From Lachnospiraceae bacterium (GTDB taxonomy: Bacteria; Bacillota; Clostridia; Lachnospirales; Lachnospiraceae): DNA of 64,000 nucleotides. The notes under the pieces are model-generated. The model did not search any database and had not been told where the DNA came from. It worked only from the letters and a program-made list of their open reading frames with translations. Both the position numbers and the translations under genes were made by a program. Position 1 is the first letter of the stretch; every line of letters starts with the position of its first letter. Below are positions 51,824 through 60,409 of this stretch, piece by piece. The DNA lies in contig WSLY01000001.1 of NCBI GenBank assembly GCA_013316825.1, positions 35,874-99,873 of the forward strand, written 5' to 3'.

Positions 51824-54250
51824 ATGAATACAGCATTATCATGGATTAAAGCGTATGTACCCGAACTGACCTGTACGGATCAGGAATATTGCGATAAAAT
51901 GACGCTGACCGGCACAAAGGTAGAAGGGTATGAAAGATTAGATAAAAATCTGGAAAAAATAGTGGTGGGAGAAATTATAAAAATTGAGAAACATCCCGAT
52001 GCAGATAAGTTGATTGTCTGTCAGGTCAATGTAGGCGGCGAAGAAGTGCAGATTGTAACGGGAGCCTCCAATGTAAAGGAAGGGGATAAGGTGCCCGTTG
52101 TTTTAGACGGTGGAAAGGTAGCCGGCGGACATGACGGCGGCCCGCTTCCTGAGGAGGGGATTCAGATCAAAGCCGGAAAACTCAGGGGTGTGCCGTCAAG
52201 CGGTATGATGTGTGCCATTGAGGAATTGGGTTCTTCCCGCGAGATGTATCCGGATGCGCCGCAGGATGGTATCTATATTTTGGATAAGGAGGCAGTGCCG
52301 GGCGAGGATGCCATCGCGCTCTTAGGACTGCATGATACCGTATTTGAGTATGAAATCACCAGCAACCGCGTAGACTGCTACAGTGTACTCGGTATTGCAA
52401 GGGAGGCGGCAGTCACTTTTGATAAGCCTTTTGTGCCGCCCGTGGTAGAAGTAAAGGAAAGCGAAGAGGATGTAAAGGATTATATCAGCGTGGAGGTACA
52501 GGATGCGGATTTATGTGCGAGATACTGTGCCCGTGTGTGCACCAATATCAAAATCGGACCCTCTCCGGAGTGGATGCAGAGAAGGCTGGCGGCAAGCGGT
52601 ATCCGGCCCATCAATAATCTGGTAGATATTACCAACTATGTGATGGAGGAATACGGGCAGCCTATGCACGCTTTTGATTTGGATACGATTGCAGGCAGAA
52701 AAATCATTGTGCGCCGTGCCAAGGACGGGGATGAGTTTCAGACTCTTGACGGGCAGATGAGAAAGCTGGACAGAGACATTCTGATGATTTGCGATGCGGA
52801 AAAGGAAATCGGTATTGCCGGCATTATGGGCGGAGAAAATTCCAAGATTACCGACAATGTAAAGACTTTGCTGTTTGAGGCGGCATGTTTTAACGGTCCC
52901 AATATCAGAAAATCAGCGAAGAGAATCGGACTTCGTACGGATGCCTCCGGCAAGTTTGAAAAAGGACTGGACCCGCGCAACGCAAGAGCGGCAATTGACC
53001 GTGCCTGCCAGTTGATTGCAGAGTTAGGATGCGGTGAGGTGACAAAAGGCTGTGTAGATGTGTGCGCACCGCTAAGCCCGTTGAAGCAGCTCCCTTTTGA
53101 GCCGCAAAAATACAATGCACTTTTGGGAACTAAGATAACAGAAGAGCAGATGCTTTCTATTTTTGAAAAGCTGGATATTCATGCGACAAAGGAAGGCGGC
53201 AATATTATGCTGGAGATACCTTCTTTCAGGCAGGATATTTTGGGTGGGGCGGACTTGGCAGAGGAAGTAGCAAGATTTTACGGCTATGACAAGATTCCGG
53301 TTACATTGCCAAACAGCACATCAACCACCGGCAAGCTTTCCTTTAAGCTGCGTATAGAGCAGAAAGCGCGGGATATTGCGGAATACTGTGGATTTTCACA
53401 GGGCATGAGCTATTCTTTTGAAAGCCCGAAGGTATTTGACAAGCTGCTGCTTGCGCAGGATGATAAAGCGCGGGATGCCATCACCATCGCCAATCCTTTG
53501 GGAGAGGATTTCTCCGTGATGCGAACCCTTCCTTTAAACGGTATGCTGACAAGTCTTGCTACAAATTACAACAGGCGTAATAAAGATGTACGTCTTTATG
53601 AGCTGGGCAATATTTATATTCCCAAAGCGCTTCCGCTTACGGAGCTGCCTGACGAGAGAATGCAGTTTACCCTTGGCTTTTATGGGGAGGGAGACTTTTA
53701 CACGATGAAAGGCGTTGTGGAGGAATTTGTGGAGTGCATCGGTATGAGAGAAAGATGTGCCTACAATCCGGAAGCCGGAAAACCATTTTTGCACCCGGGC
53801 AGACAGGCACAAATCCTTTACAAGAATACCGTAATCGGTTATCTGGGCGAGGTGCATCCCGAAGTATGCGACAATTATGATATTGGCACGAAGGCTTATG
53901 TGGCAGTATTGGATATGCCGGTTATTCTGCCTTTTGCAAGCTTTGACAGAAAATATGAAGGCATTGCCAAATATCCTGCTGTGACAAGGGATATTTCCAT
54001 GGTAGTGCCGAAGACGGTACTGGCGGGTGAGATTGAGGCAGTGCTTGTGCAGCGCGGCGGGAAGCTTTTGGAGTCCTACAGGCTGTTCGATGTCTACGAA
54101 GGCGGGCAGATACAGGAGGGATGTAAATCCATGGCATATTCCGTATCTTTCCGTGCGAAGGACAGGACGTTGGAGGAGGCGGATATTACCGGCGCGATGA
54201 AAAAGATTTTGAACGGGCTGGAGCAGCTCGGAGCGCAGTTAAGACAATAA
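51824..54250 (+). CDS. pheT: Phenylalanyl-tRNA synthetase beta subunit
   Basis: 808-residue partner of PheS. Domain order: tRNA-binding EMAP-like domain (residues 40 to 150, EKHPDADKLIVCQVNVG), B3/B4 editing domain (ITSNRVDCYSVLGIAREAA; IRPINNLVDITNYVMEEYGQPMHAFD), B5 domain near 400 to 480, class II-like pseudo-catalytic domain, and the C-terminal ferredoxin-fold anticodon domain (AKYPAVTRDISMVVP). ATG 51824 follows AAAGGACAG. The 113-base gap after pheS has no terminator, so the two are cotranscribed. Confidence 0.97.
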   Translation: MNTALSWIKAYVPELTCTDQEYCDKMTLTGTKVEGYERLDKNLEKIVVGEIIKIEKHPDADKLIVCQVNVGGEEVQIVTGASNVKEGDKVPVVLDGGKVAGGHDGGPLPEEGIQIKAGKLRGVPSSGMMCAIEELGSSREMYPDAPQDGIYILDKEAVPGEDAIALLGLHDTVFEYEITSNRVDCYSVLGIAREAAVTFDKPFVPPVVEVKESEEDVKDYISVEVQDADLCARYCARVCTNIKIGPSPEWMQRRLAASGIRPINNLVDITNYVMEEYGQPMHAFDLDTIAGRKIIVRRAKDGDEFQTLDGQMRKLDRDILMICDAEKEIGIAGIMGGENSKITDNVKTLLFEAACFNGPNIRKSAKRIGLRTDASGKFEKGLDPRNARAAIDRACQLIAELGCGEVTKGCVDVCAPLSPLKQLPFEPQKYNALLGTKITEEQMLSIFEKLDIHATKEGGNIMLEIPSFRQDILGGADLAEEVARFYGYDKIPVTLPNSTSTTGKLSFKLRIEQKARDIAEYCGFSQGMSYSFESPKVFDKLLLAQDDKARDAITIANPLGEDFSVMRTLPLNGMLTSLATNYNRRNKDVRLYELGNIYIPKALPLTELPDERMQFTLGFYGEGDFYTMKGVVEEFVECIGMRERCAYNPEAGKPFLHPGRQAQILYKNTVIGYLGEVHPEVCDNYDIGTKAYVAVLDMPVILPFASFDRKYEGIAKYPAVTRDISMVVPKTVLAGEIEAVLVQRGGKLLESYRLFDVYEGGQIQEGCKSMAYSVSFRAKDRTLEEADITGAMKKILNGLEQLGAQLRQ

Positions 54251-54303
54251 TAAATACGCAAATGTAGGCGGAAATACTACAAATATGAAATTACAGGGCT
54301 AAG

Positions 54304-54343
54304 GCTGCCATGTCAAACCGGATATGGCAGGCAGACATGGCAG
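54304..54343 (+). other. Hairpin between pheT and M18 aminopeptidase
   Basis: CTGCCATGTC (54305-54314) pairs with GACATGGCAG (54334-54343) over a 19-base loop that holds another ATGGCAGGC copy. No T run follows. It may form part of a leader or a pause site. Confidence 0.4.
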
Positions 54344-54393
54344 GCTGCCAGGACTGCGTATCTGCACAAAGTGCTCTGGTATGGAGGATTGAA

Positions 54394-55830
54394 ATGGAAA
54401 AGAAAAATTTATGGGAAGTTTACAGTGAGAAGCGTTTGAAAGAGCTGGAGAAGCTGGCGGGCGAGTACAGAACCTTTCTGGACAACGGAAAAACAGAAAG
54501 AGAGTGTATCGATACGATTGTCAATATGATAGAAGAGGCCGGCTACGAGGAGCTTAACAAGGCGATAGCGGCGGGCAGAAAGCTGAAAAAGGGTGATAAG
54601 GTTTATTCCGTCTGGATGAATAAATCCATTGCCATTTATCGGCTTGGTGAAAAACCGCTTGTTGACGGCATGAATATTTTGGGCGCGCATATTGATTCAC
54701 CCCGTATGGACGTAAAGCAGAATCCCCTATATGAGGAAGGCGGCTTTGCGTATTTGGATACCCATTATTATGGCGGTGTGAAAAAGTATCAGTGGGTAAC
54801 GCTGCCGCTTGCAATCCATGGTGTCGTTGTGAAGAAGGACGGTACGACTGTGGAAGTAACAATTGGTGAGGACGAAGATGACCCTGTATTCTTCATTTCG
54901 GACCTTTTGATTCATCTTGCCGCCGAGCAGCTTGAGAAGAAGGCAGCAAAGGTAATCGAGGGAGAAGCGCTGGATGTAATCGTAGGCAGCAAGCCTCTTG
55001 TGATAAAGACGGAAAAGGACGGCAGGCAGGAAGAAAAAGGAAGTGATGCGGAAAAAGCGAAGGAAGCCGTCAAAGCGGGCGTGCTGGATATTTTGAAAGA
55101 AACGTATGATATCTGCGAGGAGGATTTCATTTCCGCAGAGCTGGAAATTGTGCCGGCAGGAAAGGCAAGGGAGGCAGGCTTTGACAGAAGTATGATTCTG
55201 GCGTACGGGCAGGATGACCGTGTATGTGCGTTTACTTCGCTGAAGGCAATGTTAGATACGAAAAAAACGGACAGAACCGTATGCTGCATTTTGGTGGACA
55301 AAGAGGAAATTGGTTCTGTGGGCGCAACGGGTATGCAGTCTAAATTTTTTGAGAACAGCGTAGCAGAGCTGATGGAGCTTGCAGGCGAATACAGCGAGTT
55401 GAATGTGAGAAGGTGTCTGGCACGTTCCTGTATGCTTTCTTCCGATGTAAGCGCAGGCTTCGACCCTTCTTATGCTTCTTATTTTGAGAAGAAAAATGCC
55501 GCTTTTCTGGGAAAAGGAATGGTATTTAATAAGTTTACCGGTTCGAGGGGAAAATCTGGTTCCAATGACGCCAATGCAGAATATATGGCGCATATCAGAA
55601 GTATTTTTGATAAAAAGGGCGTACAGTTCCAGACAGCCGAGCTAGGCAAGGTAGACGTGGGCGGCGGTGGAACCATTGCTTATATTTTGGCACTTTATGG
55701 TATGAACGTGATTGACAGCGGCGTAGCGGTTTTAAATATGCATGCGCCTTGGGAAGCGACCAGCAAGGCGGACGTTTACGAAACCTACAGGGGCTATAAA
55801 GCGTTTGTCGAGGGAGCCTGCCTGTCATGA
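54394..55830 (+). CDS. M18 family aminopeptidase
   Basis: Aspartyl-type metalloaminopeptidase of 478 residues, forming large cytosolic oligomers in known members. Metal and catalytic residues: His and Asp in [11 protein letters not shown], two Glu in [13 protein letters not shown], Asp in [12 protein letters not shown] and His in [11 protein letters not shown] 54394 follows GGAGG; the frame is open from 54310 but lacks support. The stop overlaps the queA start as ATGA, so both are translated together. Confidence 0.94.
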   Translation: MEKKNLWEVYSEKRLKELEKLAGEYRTFLDNGKTERECIDTIVNMIEEAGYEELNKAIAAGRKLKKGDKVYSVWMNKSIAIYRLGEKPLVDGMNILGAHIDSPRMDVKQNPLYEEGGFAYLDTHYYGGVKKYQWVTLPLAIHGVVVKKDGTTVEVTIGEDEDDPVFFISDLLIHLAAEQLEKKAAKVIEGEALDVIVGSKPLVIKTEKDGRQEEKGSDAEKAKEAVKAGVLDILKETYDICEEDFISAELEIVPAGKAREAGFDRSMILAYGQDDRVCAFTSLKAMLDTKKTDRTVCCILVDKEEIGSVGATGMQSKFFENSVAELMELAGEYSELNVRRCLARSCMLSSDVSAGFDPSYASYFEKKNAAFLGKGMVFNKFTGSRGKSGSNDANAEYMAHIRSIFDKKGVQFQTAELGKVDVGGGGTIAYILALYGMNVIDSGVAVLNMHAPWEATSKADVYETYRGYKAFVEGACLS

Positions 55831-56861
55831 AGGAACTGAAAAAATCAGATTTTTTCTTTTCACTGCCACAGGAGCTGATTGCGCAGGATCCGCTTGCGGA
55901 CCGTTCCGCCTCAAGGCTGTTGGTGCTGCATAAGGACAGCGGCAAAACGGAACATCGCGTTTTTAAGGATATCACAAAATATCTGCATACGGGCGACTGT
56001 CTTGTGCTTAACAATACGAGAGTGATTCCCGCGAGGCTTATCGGAAAGAAAGAGGAGACCGGCGCGGCGGTAGAACTGCTGCTTTTAAAACGTCGGGAGA
56101 AGGATATTTGGGAAACTCTTGTCAGACCGGGTAAAAAATGCCGGCAAGGTGCAAAGCTGGTGTTTGGAGAAGGGCTCCTTCGGGCAGAAATACTAAAAAC
56201 CGTAGAAGAAGGAAACCGGCTGGTCCAGTTTTCCTATGACGGCATTTTTGAGGAAGTGTTGGACAAGCTGGGTGAGATGCCCCTGCCGCCGTATATTACG
56301 CACAAGCTTTCTGACAAAAACAGATATCAGACTGTCTACGCAAAATACAGCGGTAGTGCGGCAGCACCTACGGCGGGACTGCATTTTACGGAGGAACTGC
56401 TAAAAGAAATAGAAGCGATGGGGGTGGAGACGGCGTATGTTACCCTGCATGTGGGGCTTGGCACATTCCGTCCTGTGAAAGCGGACAATATTTTAGAGCA
56501 CCATATGCATGCTGAGTATTATGAGGTGAGTGAGGAAGCGGCGGAAAAAATAAACCGTGTCAAAGCGGCAGGCGGGCGCGTTGTCTGCGTGGGCACCACG
56601 AGCTGCCGGACGGTGGAGAGCGCGGCAGGAGAGGATGGGAAAATTCGCGCAGGCAGCGGCAGTACGGAGATTTTCATTTACCCGGGTTACCGCTTCAAGG
56701 TACTGGATGCGCTGATTACCAATTTTCATCTGCCGGAATCCACGCTGGTTATGCTGGTATCTGCGCTTGCCGGCAGGGAAGCGGTACTTGCGGCATATGA
56801 AGAGGCTGTCAGGGAAAAATACCGTTTTTTTTCGTTTGGGGATGCAATGTATATCGAATGA
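55827..56861 (+). CDS. queA: SAM:tRNA ribosyltransferase-isomerase QueA
   Basis: Transfers and rearranges the ribose of SAM onto preQ1 in tRNA, giving epoxyqueuosine. 344 residues. Typical blocks: [57 protein letters not shown], and [35 protein letters not shown] 55827 overlaps the M18 stop codon. tgt, normally next to queA, is not in the window. Confidence 0.97.
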   Translation: MKELKKSDFFFSLPQELIAQDPLADRSASRLLVLHKDSGKTEHRVFKDITKYLHTGDCLVLNNTRVIPARLIGKKEETGAAVELLLLKRREKDIWETLVRPGKKCRQGAKLVFGEGLLRAEILKTVEEGNRLVQFSYDGIFEEVLDKLGEMPLPPYITHKLSDKNRYQTVYAKYSGSAAAPTAGLHFTEELLKEIEAMGVETAYVTLHVGLGTFRPVKADNILEHHMHAEYYEVSEEAAEKINRVKAAGGRVVCVGTTSCRTVESAAGEDGKIRAGSGSTEIFIYPGYRFKVLDALITNFHLPESTLVMLVSALAGREAVLAAYEEAVREKYRFFSFGDAMYIE

Positions 56862-56873
56862 GAAGCGTTCTGT

Positions 56874-57125
56874 TTAACAATAGCCCCGCCTTTGGGCTTC
56901 TTTTAACAGAGCGGGCTGAATGTGCGGATAGGTCCAATTTTGTGGCAGCGTATCCATGAGTACAATTTTTTCGATTTCACTATGTAATTCTGTTTCGAAA
57001 TGTTTTATGTCAGCAAAGAATAACATGCCAAAGGATTCCTCGCCATTAAAATTATCCGGTGCAGTAACGGAATATACACATACAGGCGTTATATCAAGTT
57101 TTGCTGGGGGAATTATGGGGGAATG
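56874..57125 (-). pseudogene. NUDIX hydrolase remnant (C-terminal half only)
   Basis: Reading the minus strand gives about 83 codons open from the in-frame stop at 57126 to TAA 56874. The peptide contains PVCVYSVTAPDNF, EESFGMLFFADI, LHSEIEKIVL and LPQNWTYPHIQPALL, a run I recognise as the part after the Nudix box in a NUDIX hydrolase family. The Nudix box and everything before it are missing, and there is no usable start codon or ribosome binding site at the broken end. The break lies next to the start of the GyrI-like gene, so a deletion at that point is likely. Otherwise this 313-base gap holds only the queA terminator. Confidence 0.68.
56882..56904 (+). terminator. Probable terminator of queA
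   Basis: AGCCC (56882-56886) pairs with GGGCT (56894-56898) and is followed by TCTTTT. The stem is short. Confidence 0.45.
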
Positions 57126-57174
57126 TTAAAAAGTGAAACAGGGATATAAACAAAAAGCAAAAGGAATGGTGAAA

Positions 57175-57633
57175 ATGAAAATAGAAAGATGCGAAAAAGA
57201 ATCCTTTGTTGTAGTAGGAAAAGAAGGGAAAACATCGGATGGAGCCGACTTTATAAAGAGACTGTGGGATGATGCAAATTCTCATTTTGGAGAAGTAGAG
57301 CATTTGGCAAAGAAAGATAAGAATGGGAATATCAGTGGGATATGGGGAGCGATGTCTGATTTTTCCCGCTCTTTCCAGCCTTGGGAAGATTTTAACAAAG
57401 GATTCTACCTTGCGGGAGTAGAATGTAATGATGGCGCTGAGGCTCCAGCCGGTTGGACAAAGTGGGTGATTCCTGCATATGCATATATTTATGTGGAGCG
57501 TCAAGACGAGAATACTTTTTCAGAAGCATTAAAGTATCTGGAAGATAATGATATTTCTTTGGCAGGTGCGGTTCACGATTTTATTTGTCCGCAAACGGGG
57601 AAGAGCTATATGTTTTTTCCGATTAGAAAATAG
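57175..57633 (+). CDS. GyrI-like / AraC effector-binding domain protein
   Basis: 152-residue free-standing effector-binding domain. Recognised features: MKIERCEKESFVVVGKEG at the start, GIWGAMSDFSRSFQPW in the middle, FYLAGVECNDG, and the end AVHDFICPQTGKSYMFFPIRK. Such domains bind small molecules or, in some members, degrade or sequester toxic compounds. ATG 57175 has AAGGA nine bases before it; GTG 57133 and ATG 57166 are other possibilities. The gene lies just downstream of a broken NUDIX gene on the other strand. Confidence 0.85.
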   Translation: MKIERCEKESFVVVGKEGKTSDGADFIKRLWDDANSHFGEVEHLAKKDKNGNISGIWGAMSDFSRSFQPWEDFNKGFYLAGVECNDGAEAPAGWTKWVIPAYAYIYVERQDENTFSEALKYLEDNDISLAGAVHDFICPQTGKSYMFFPIRK

Positions 57634-57746
57634 GAGCGAACCGTGTATTTTTAAATTTCAAAGCAGCATAGAGGCAGAAAACAGTGTCAACATGGATATA
57701 ACGCAATAGAAACCTTTGAAACCTTTGATACCGGCATTTGTTTTTC

Positions 57747-57775
57747 TTGACAGTCGTATTTTTGTTTCTTATAAT
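57747..57775 (+). promoter_or_regulatory. Strong sigma-A promoter of HPt-PilZ-VanZ operon
   Basis: TTGACA at 57747-57752, 17-base spacer, TATAAT at 57770-57775, both perfect consensus. The 5' leader is only about 25 bases. Confidence 0.9.
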
Positions 57776-57807
57776 GATTATGTAATTTTTTTACGGAGGA
57801 TGTATAA

Positions 57808-58161
57808 ATGCAGGTAAAAGAATGTTATGCAGCCATGGGAGGGGATTACGAAGGGGTAATGAGCCGCCTTTTGAGTGAAGAACGGGTGAAAAAGTACCTG
57901 CTTAAGTTTCTGAACGACAGGAGTTTTGATACCCTGCAGACGGCAATGGCAGAAGCGGACAGAGAGGAAGCGTTCCGTATGGCGCATACGCTGAAGGGAG
58001 TCAGTCAGAATCTTGGGTTCACCAGTCTGTTCGTTTCCAGTGATGCACTGACAGAGGCGCTGCGGAACGAGATGCGTGAAGATGCAGGCGCGCTTTTTTG
58101 TAAAGTGGAAGCGGATTATCGCGCGACAGTTGCGGCAATTTCTGCAATGCAGACAGAATAA
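57808..58161 (+). CDS. Orphan HPt (histidine phosphotransfer) domain protein
   Basis: 117-residue helical protein. The phospho-accepting His is in AHTLKGVSQNLGF at about residue 60, the standard HPt motif H-x-L-K-G. The protein has no kinase or receiver domain and no partner gene adjacent, so it probably links phosphorelay proteins encoded elsewhere. ACGGAGG precedes the ATG by about 9 bases. A PilZ protein follows after 39 bases, which hints at a c-di-GMP-linked pathway. Confidence 0.9.
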   Translation: MQVKECYAAMGGDYEGVMSRLLSEERVKKYLLKFLNDRSFDTLQTAMAEADREEAFRMAHTLKGVSQNLGFTSLFVSSDALTEALRNEMREDAGALFCKVEADYRATVAAISAMQTE

Positions 58162-58200
58162 AGAGATAAGGGTAAAAATATTGGCGGGAAGGTGATTTTT

Positions 58201-58542
58201 TTGGAAGAGAGAAGAAGATGCAAAAGAACAAAGCTGCAGTCTAAGATTGTGCTGAAGCAGATAAATGGAGAAGGGGAAGAAGAGGTAGGTATTGATGTTG
58301 TGGACGTCTCAAAGTCGGGCGTCGGCTTTAACTGTGACAGAGTGCTTGCCATCGGAGCGGTGTATGAAGCATATCTGACGATCTGGACAAGGGAAGTGCT
58401 GCATGCAATACTGGAAATCATCAGGATAGAAAAGAGGGAAGATACCATATCCTACGGTGCGGTTTTCGTTGGCATGCCGGAAATGGACGCAATGCGTATT
58501 TCTGTATATCAGGCAGTGGAAGAGTTTGGGGATGCAAACTAA
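58201..58542 (+). CDS. PilZ-domain c-di-GMP-binding protein
   Basis: 113-residue single PilZ domain. The binding motifs are at the N-terminus (EERRRCKRTKL, an R-x3-R type) and in DVSKSGVGFNCD (the D/N-x-S-x-x-G motif). The rest continues the beta barrel to the end. TTG 58201 is preferred as GGGAAGGTGA lies about six bases before it; GTG 58192 lies inside that site. The end overlaps the VanZ-like gene by 11 bases. An effector of c-di-GMP is likely; its target is not known. Confidence 0.88.
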   Translation: MEERRRCKRTKLQSKIVLKQINGEGEEEVGIDVVDVSKSGVGFNCDRVLAIGAVYEAYLTIWTREVLHAILEIIRIEKREDTISYGAVFVGMPEMDAMRISVYQAVEEFGDAN

Positions 58543-59038
58543 AAAAAGGCAGAGAAGAGCAGTCGTATGCAAAGTACTGCTGGCGTCTTTGTACATTGTG
58601 ATATTTTGGTTTTCGGCGCAGAACGGAGAGGATTCCGGCGCAATCAGTACGTCGGTTTCGCAAAAAGGTATTTGGTTTTTGGATATTCTGACGGGCAGGA
58701 GCATAAAGGCGGAACGGCTTGCGGAGCTTGTGCTTGCATTGGAGCATCCACTGCGGAAAACAGCGCATTTTGCGGAATATGCCTTGATGGGGATATTGGT
58801 ATTCCGTGTTTTATACTGCTATGTAGAACAATGGGGCAGACGGTATATACTGGCAGTTTTGTGGGTGTTTTTGTCCGCGGCTGCGGATGAAATTCATCAG
58901 TACTTTGTACCAGGCAGATGGGCAAGTGTATCGGATGTACTACTGGATACTTGCGGCGGTGCAGCAGGAGCTGTGGTTTGCATGGCGGCTTTGCATGCAG
59001 CAGAGAAATATAGAAGAAAAAAGCAGAAGAACATATAA
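58532..59038 (+). CDS. VanZ-like membrane protein
   Basis: 168 residues with four membrane segments. The VanZ signature is strong: FWFSAQNG, HPLRKTAHFAEYALMGILVF and ADEIHQYFVPGRWASVSDVLLDTCGGAAG. ATG 58532 starts inside the PilZ gene with GGAAGAG upstream, so the pair is translationally coupled. The C-terminus is basic and its last codons lie within the terminator stem. Function unknown; being coupled to PilZ is uncommon in what I know of this family. Confidence 0.9.
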   Translation: MQTKKRQRRAVVCKVLLASLYIVIFWFSAQNGEDSGAISTSVSQKGIWFLDILTGRSIKAERLAELVLALEHPLRKTAHFAEYALMGILVFRVLYCYVEQWGRRYILAVLWVFLSAAADEIHQYFVPGRWASVSDVLLDTCGGAAGAVVCMAALHAAEKYRRKKQKNI

Positions 59039-59059
59039 CATGTTTTTCTGCTTTTTTCT
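59015..59059 (+). terminator. Terminator of HPt-PilZ-VanZ operon
   Basis: AGAAAAAAGCAGAA (59015-59028) pairs perfectly with TTCTGCTTTTTTCT (59046-59059). The left arm is inside the VanZ coding end. Its T-rich right arm ends the transcript. Confidence 0.85.
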
Positions 59060-59113
59060 TAGGATTAGGGTGCCAAAAGTCCATCTTCTTGAATATGGCA
59101 GGGAACCTGCCTT

Positions 59114-60214
59114 CTATTTTCCGGCCGTGACAAAATAGCCTTCCGCAGTCAAAAGCTTTTCTGCCATAAGCTGTGCGGCTTCATCATAAAATTCAATCCG
59201 CATGGCGCCTTCCGCCGCTTCTCTGTTGTGTGTGATGCCAATGTTTCTGATGTTGATGCCGCTTGAAGCCAAAAGTGATACAACGCCGGCAAGGGCGCCG
59301 GGTTTGTCGGCAATATCTATGTGCATGTCAAAAATACGTTTGATAGGACCGCTGGATGCATTGATAAAGGATTCCCTGTAAGTGCGGGCCGTATCAAACA
59401 GTGTATAGAGCGCCGCTGCATCCCGCGTGTCCAATGCTTTTTTTGCTTCAAGCAGGGAATCGATATAAGACTGCAGGAGGCAGGAGATATTTTCTGCATT
59501 GGTTATACAAATTTGCTGCCACATGTCAGGTGAGGAGGAGGCAATACGGGTGATATCCTTAAAACCGCCTGCGGCAATCTGCTTCATGATACCATCGCTG
59601 GAATCGGCATCCTTTATCAGATTAACCAATGTAGAAGCAATTACATGGGGAAGGTGTGAGATGCCGGCAGTTACAAGGTCGTGCTCTTTATCAGAAAGAA
59701 CCAAGGGAATCGCGCCCATTTTCTGTACCAGACTATGATAAGCGGACAGTTTGTCAGGGGAGGTCTGCGCTGTGGGCGTCAGAATGTAATAGGCATTCTG
59801 TAAAAGCAGTGCCTTGGCATTTTGATAGCCCACACGTTCGCTTCCTGCCATGGGATGTCCGCCAATGAAACGGTCAGAAAGACCGGCGGCTTCAACTGCC
59901 TTAAGCGTTGTACCTTTGACGCTTCCCACATCCGTCAAAATACATTCGGGAGACAGAATTTGCCCGATAACGGACAGATTTTTGTCATTGTGCGAAACCG
60001 GCGCACATAAAAACAGGTAGTCGCAGGCAGAAAATGTTTCATCTATGCAGTCAGCCATGACGTCTGCAATTCCTTCCTCTTTTGCAAGAAGAACACTTTC
60101 CCTGTTGATATCATATGCAATAATCCGTATGGACGAATCGGCATGTTTCAGCGCTTTGGCAATGGAGCCGCCGATTAAGCCAAGACCGATAAAACCGCAG
60201 GTTAACGTAGCCAT
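59114..60214 (-). CDS. tyrA: Prephenate dehydrogenase with ACT domain
   Basis: NAD(P)-dependent enzyme of tyrosine synthesis. 366 residues: Rossmann motif GFIGLGLIGGSIAKAL at residues 6 to 21, TDVGSVKG, FIGGHPMAGSE with the active His, LPHVIAS, and a C-terminal ACT domain (ADKPGALAGVVSLLASSGINIRNI) for feedback control. ATG 60214 has AAAGGAGG upstream on this strand. It has its own promoter and is divergent from the EF-G paralogue. No other aro gene is adjacent. Confidence 0.96.
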   Translation of the reverse strand: MATLTCGFIGLGLIGGSIAKALKHADSSIRIIAYDINRESVLLAKEEGIADVMADCIDETFSACDYLFLCAPVSHNDKNLSVIGQILSPECILTDVGSVKGTTLKAVEAAGLSDRFIGGHPMAGSERVGYQNAKALLLQNAYYILTPTAQTSPDKLSAYHSLVQKMGAIPLVLSDKEHDLVTAGISHLPHVIASTLVNLIKDADSSDGIMKQIAAGGFKDITRIASSSPDMWQQICITNAENISCLLQSYIDSLLEAKKALDTRDAAALYTLFDTARTYRESFINASSGPIKRIFDMHIDIADKPGALAGVVSLLASSGINIRNIGITHNREAAEGAMRIEFYDEAAQLMAEKLLTAEGYFVTAGK

Positions 60215-60239
60215 TTGGATACCTCCTTTAAACAGGGAT

Positions 60240-60268
60240 ATTCTAGCACGCTGAAGTGTGAAAGTCAA
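60240..60268 (-). promoter_or_regulatory. Sigma-A promoter of tyrA
   Basis: On the minus strand TTGACT (60268-60263), 17-base spacer, TAGAAT (60245-60240); the leader is about 20 bases. Confidence 0.8.
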
Positions 60269-60304
60269 CTTGGATAATAAAATGTGAAAGTTGATGAATA
60301 TAAC

Positions 60305-60333
60305 TTGTAATGTGTCTGGAAATTTAGTAAAAT
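60305..60333 (+). promoter_or_regulatory. Promoter of EF-G paralogue
   Basis: TTGTAA at 60305-60310, 17-base spacer, TAAAAT at 60328-60333. Confidence 0.6.
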
Positions 60334-60409
60334 ATACCTATGGTGTTTTGATGACAGAAAGTGACACGGGCATAAATACCAATAACTGAAAAGAAAGGAC
60401 ATAATATCT

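Noticed and set aside
57700..57735. Short repeat GAAACCTTT twice in a row
   Set aside because: Only two copies of nine bases in A+T-rich DNA; likely chance.
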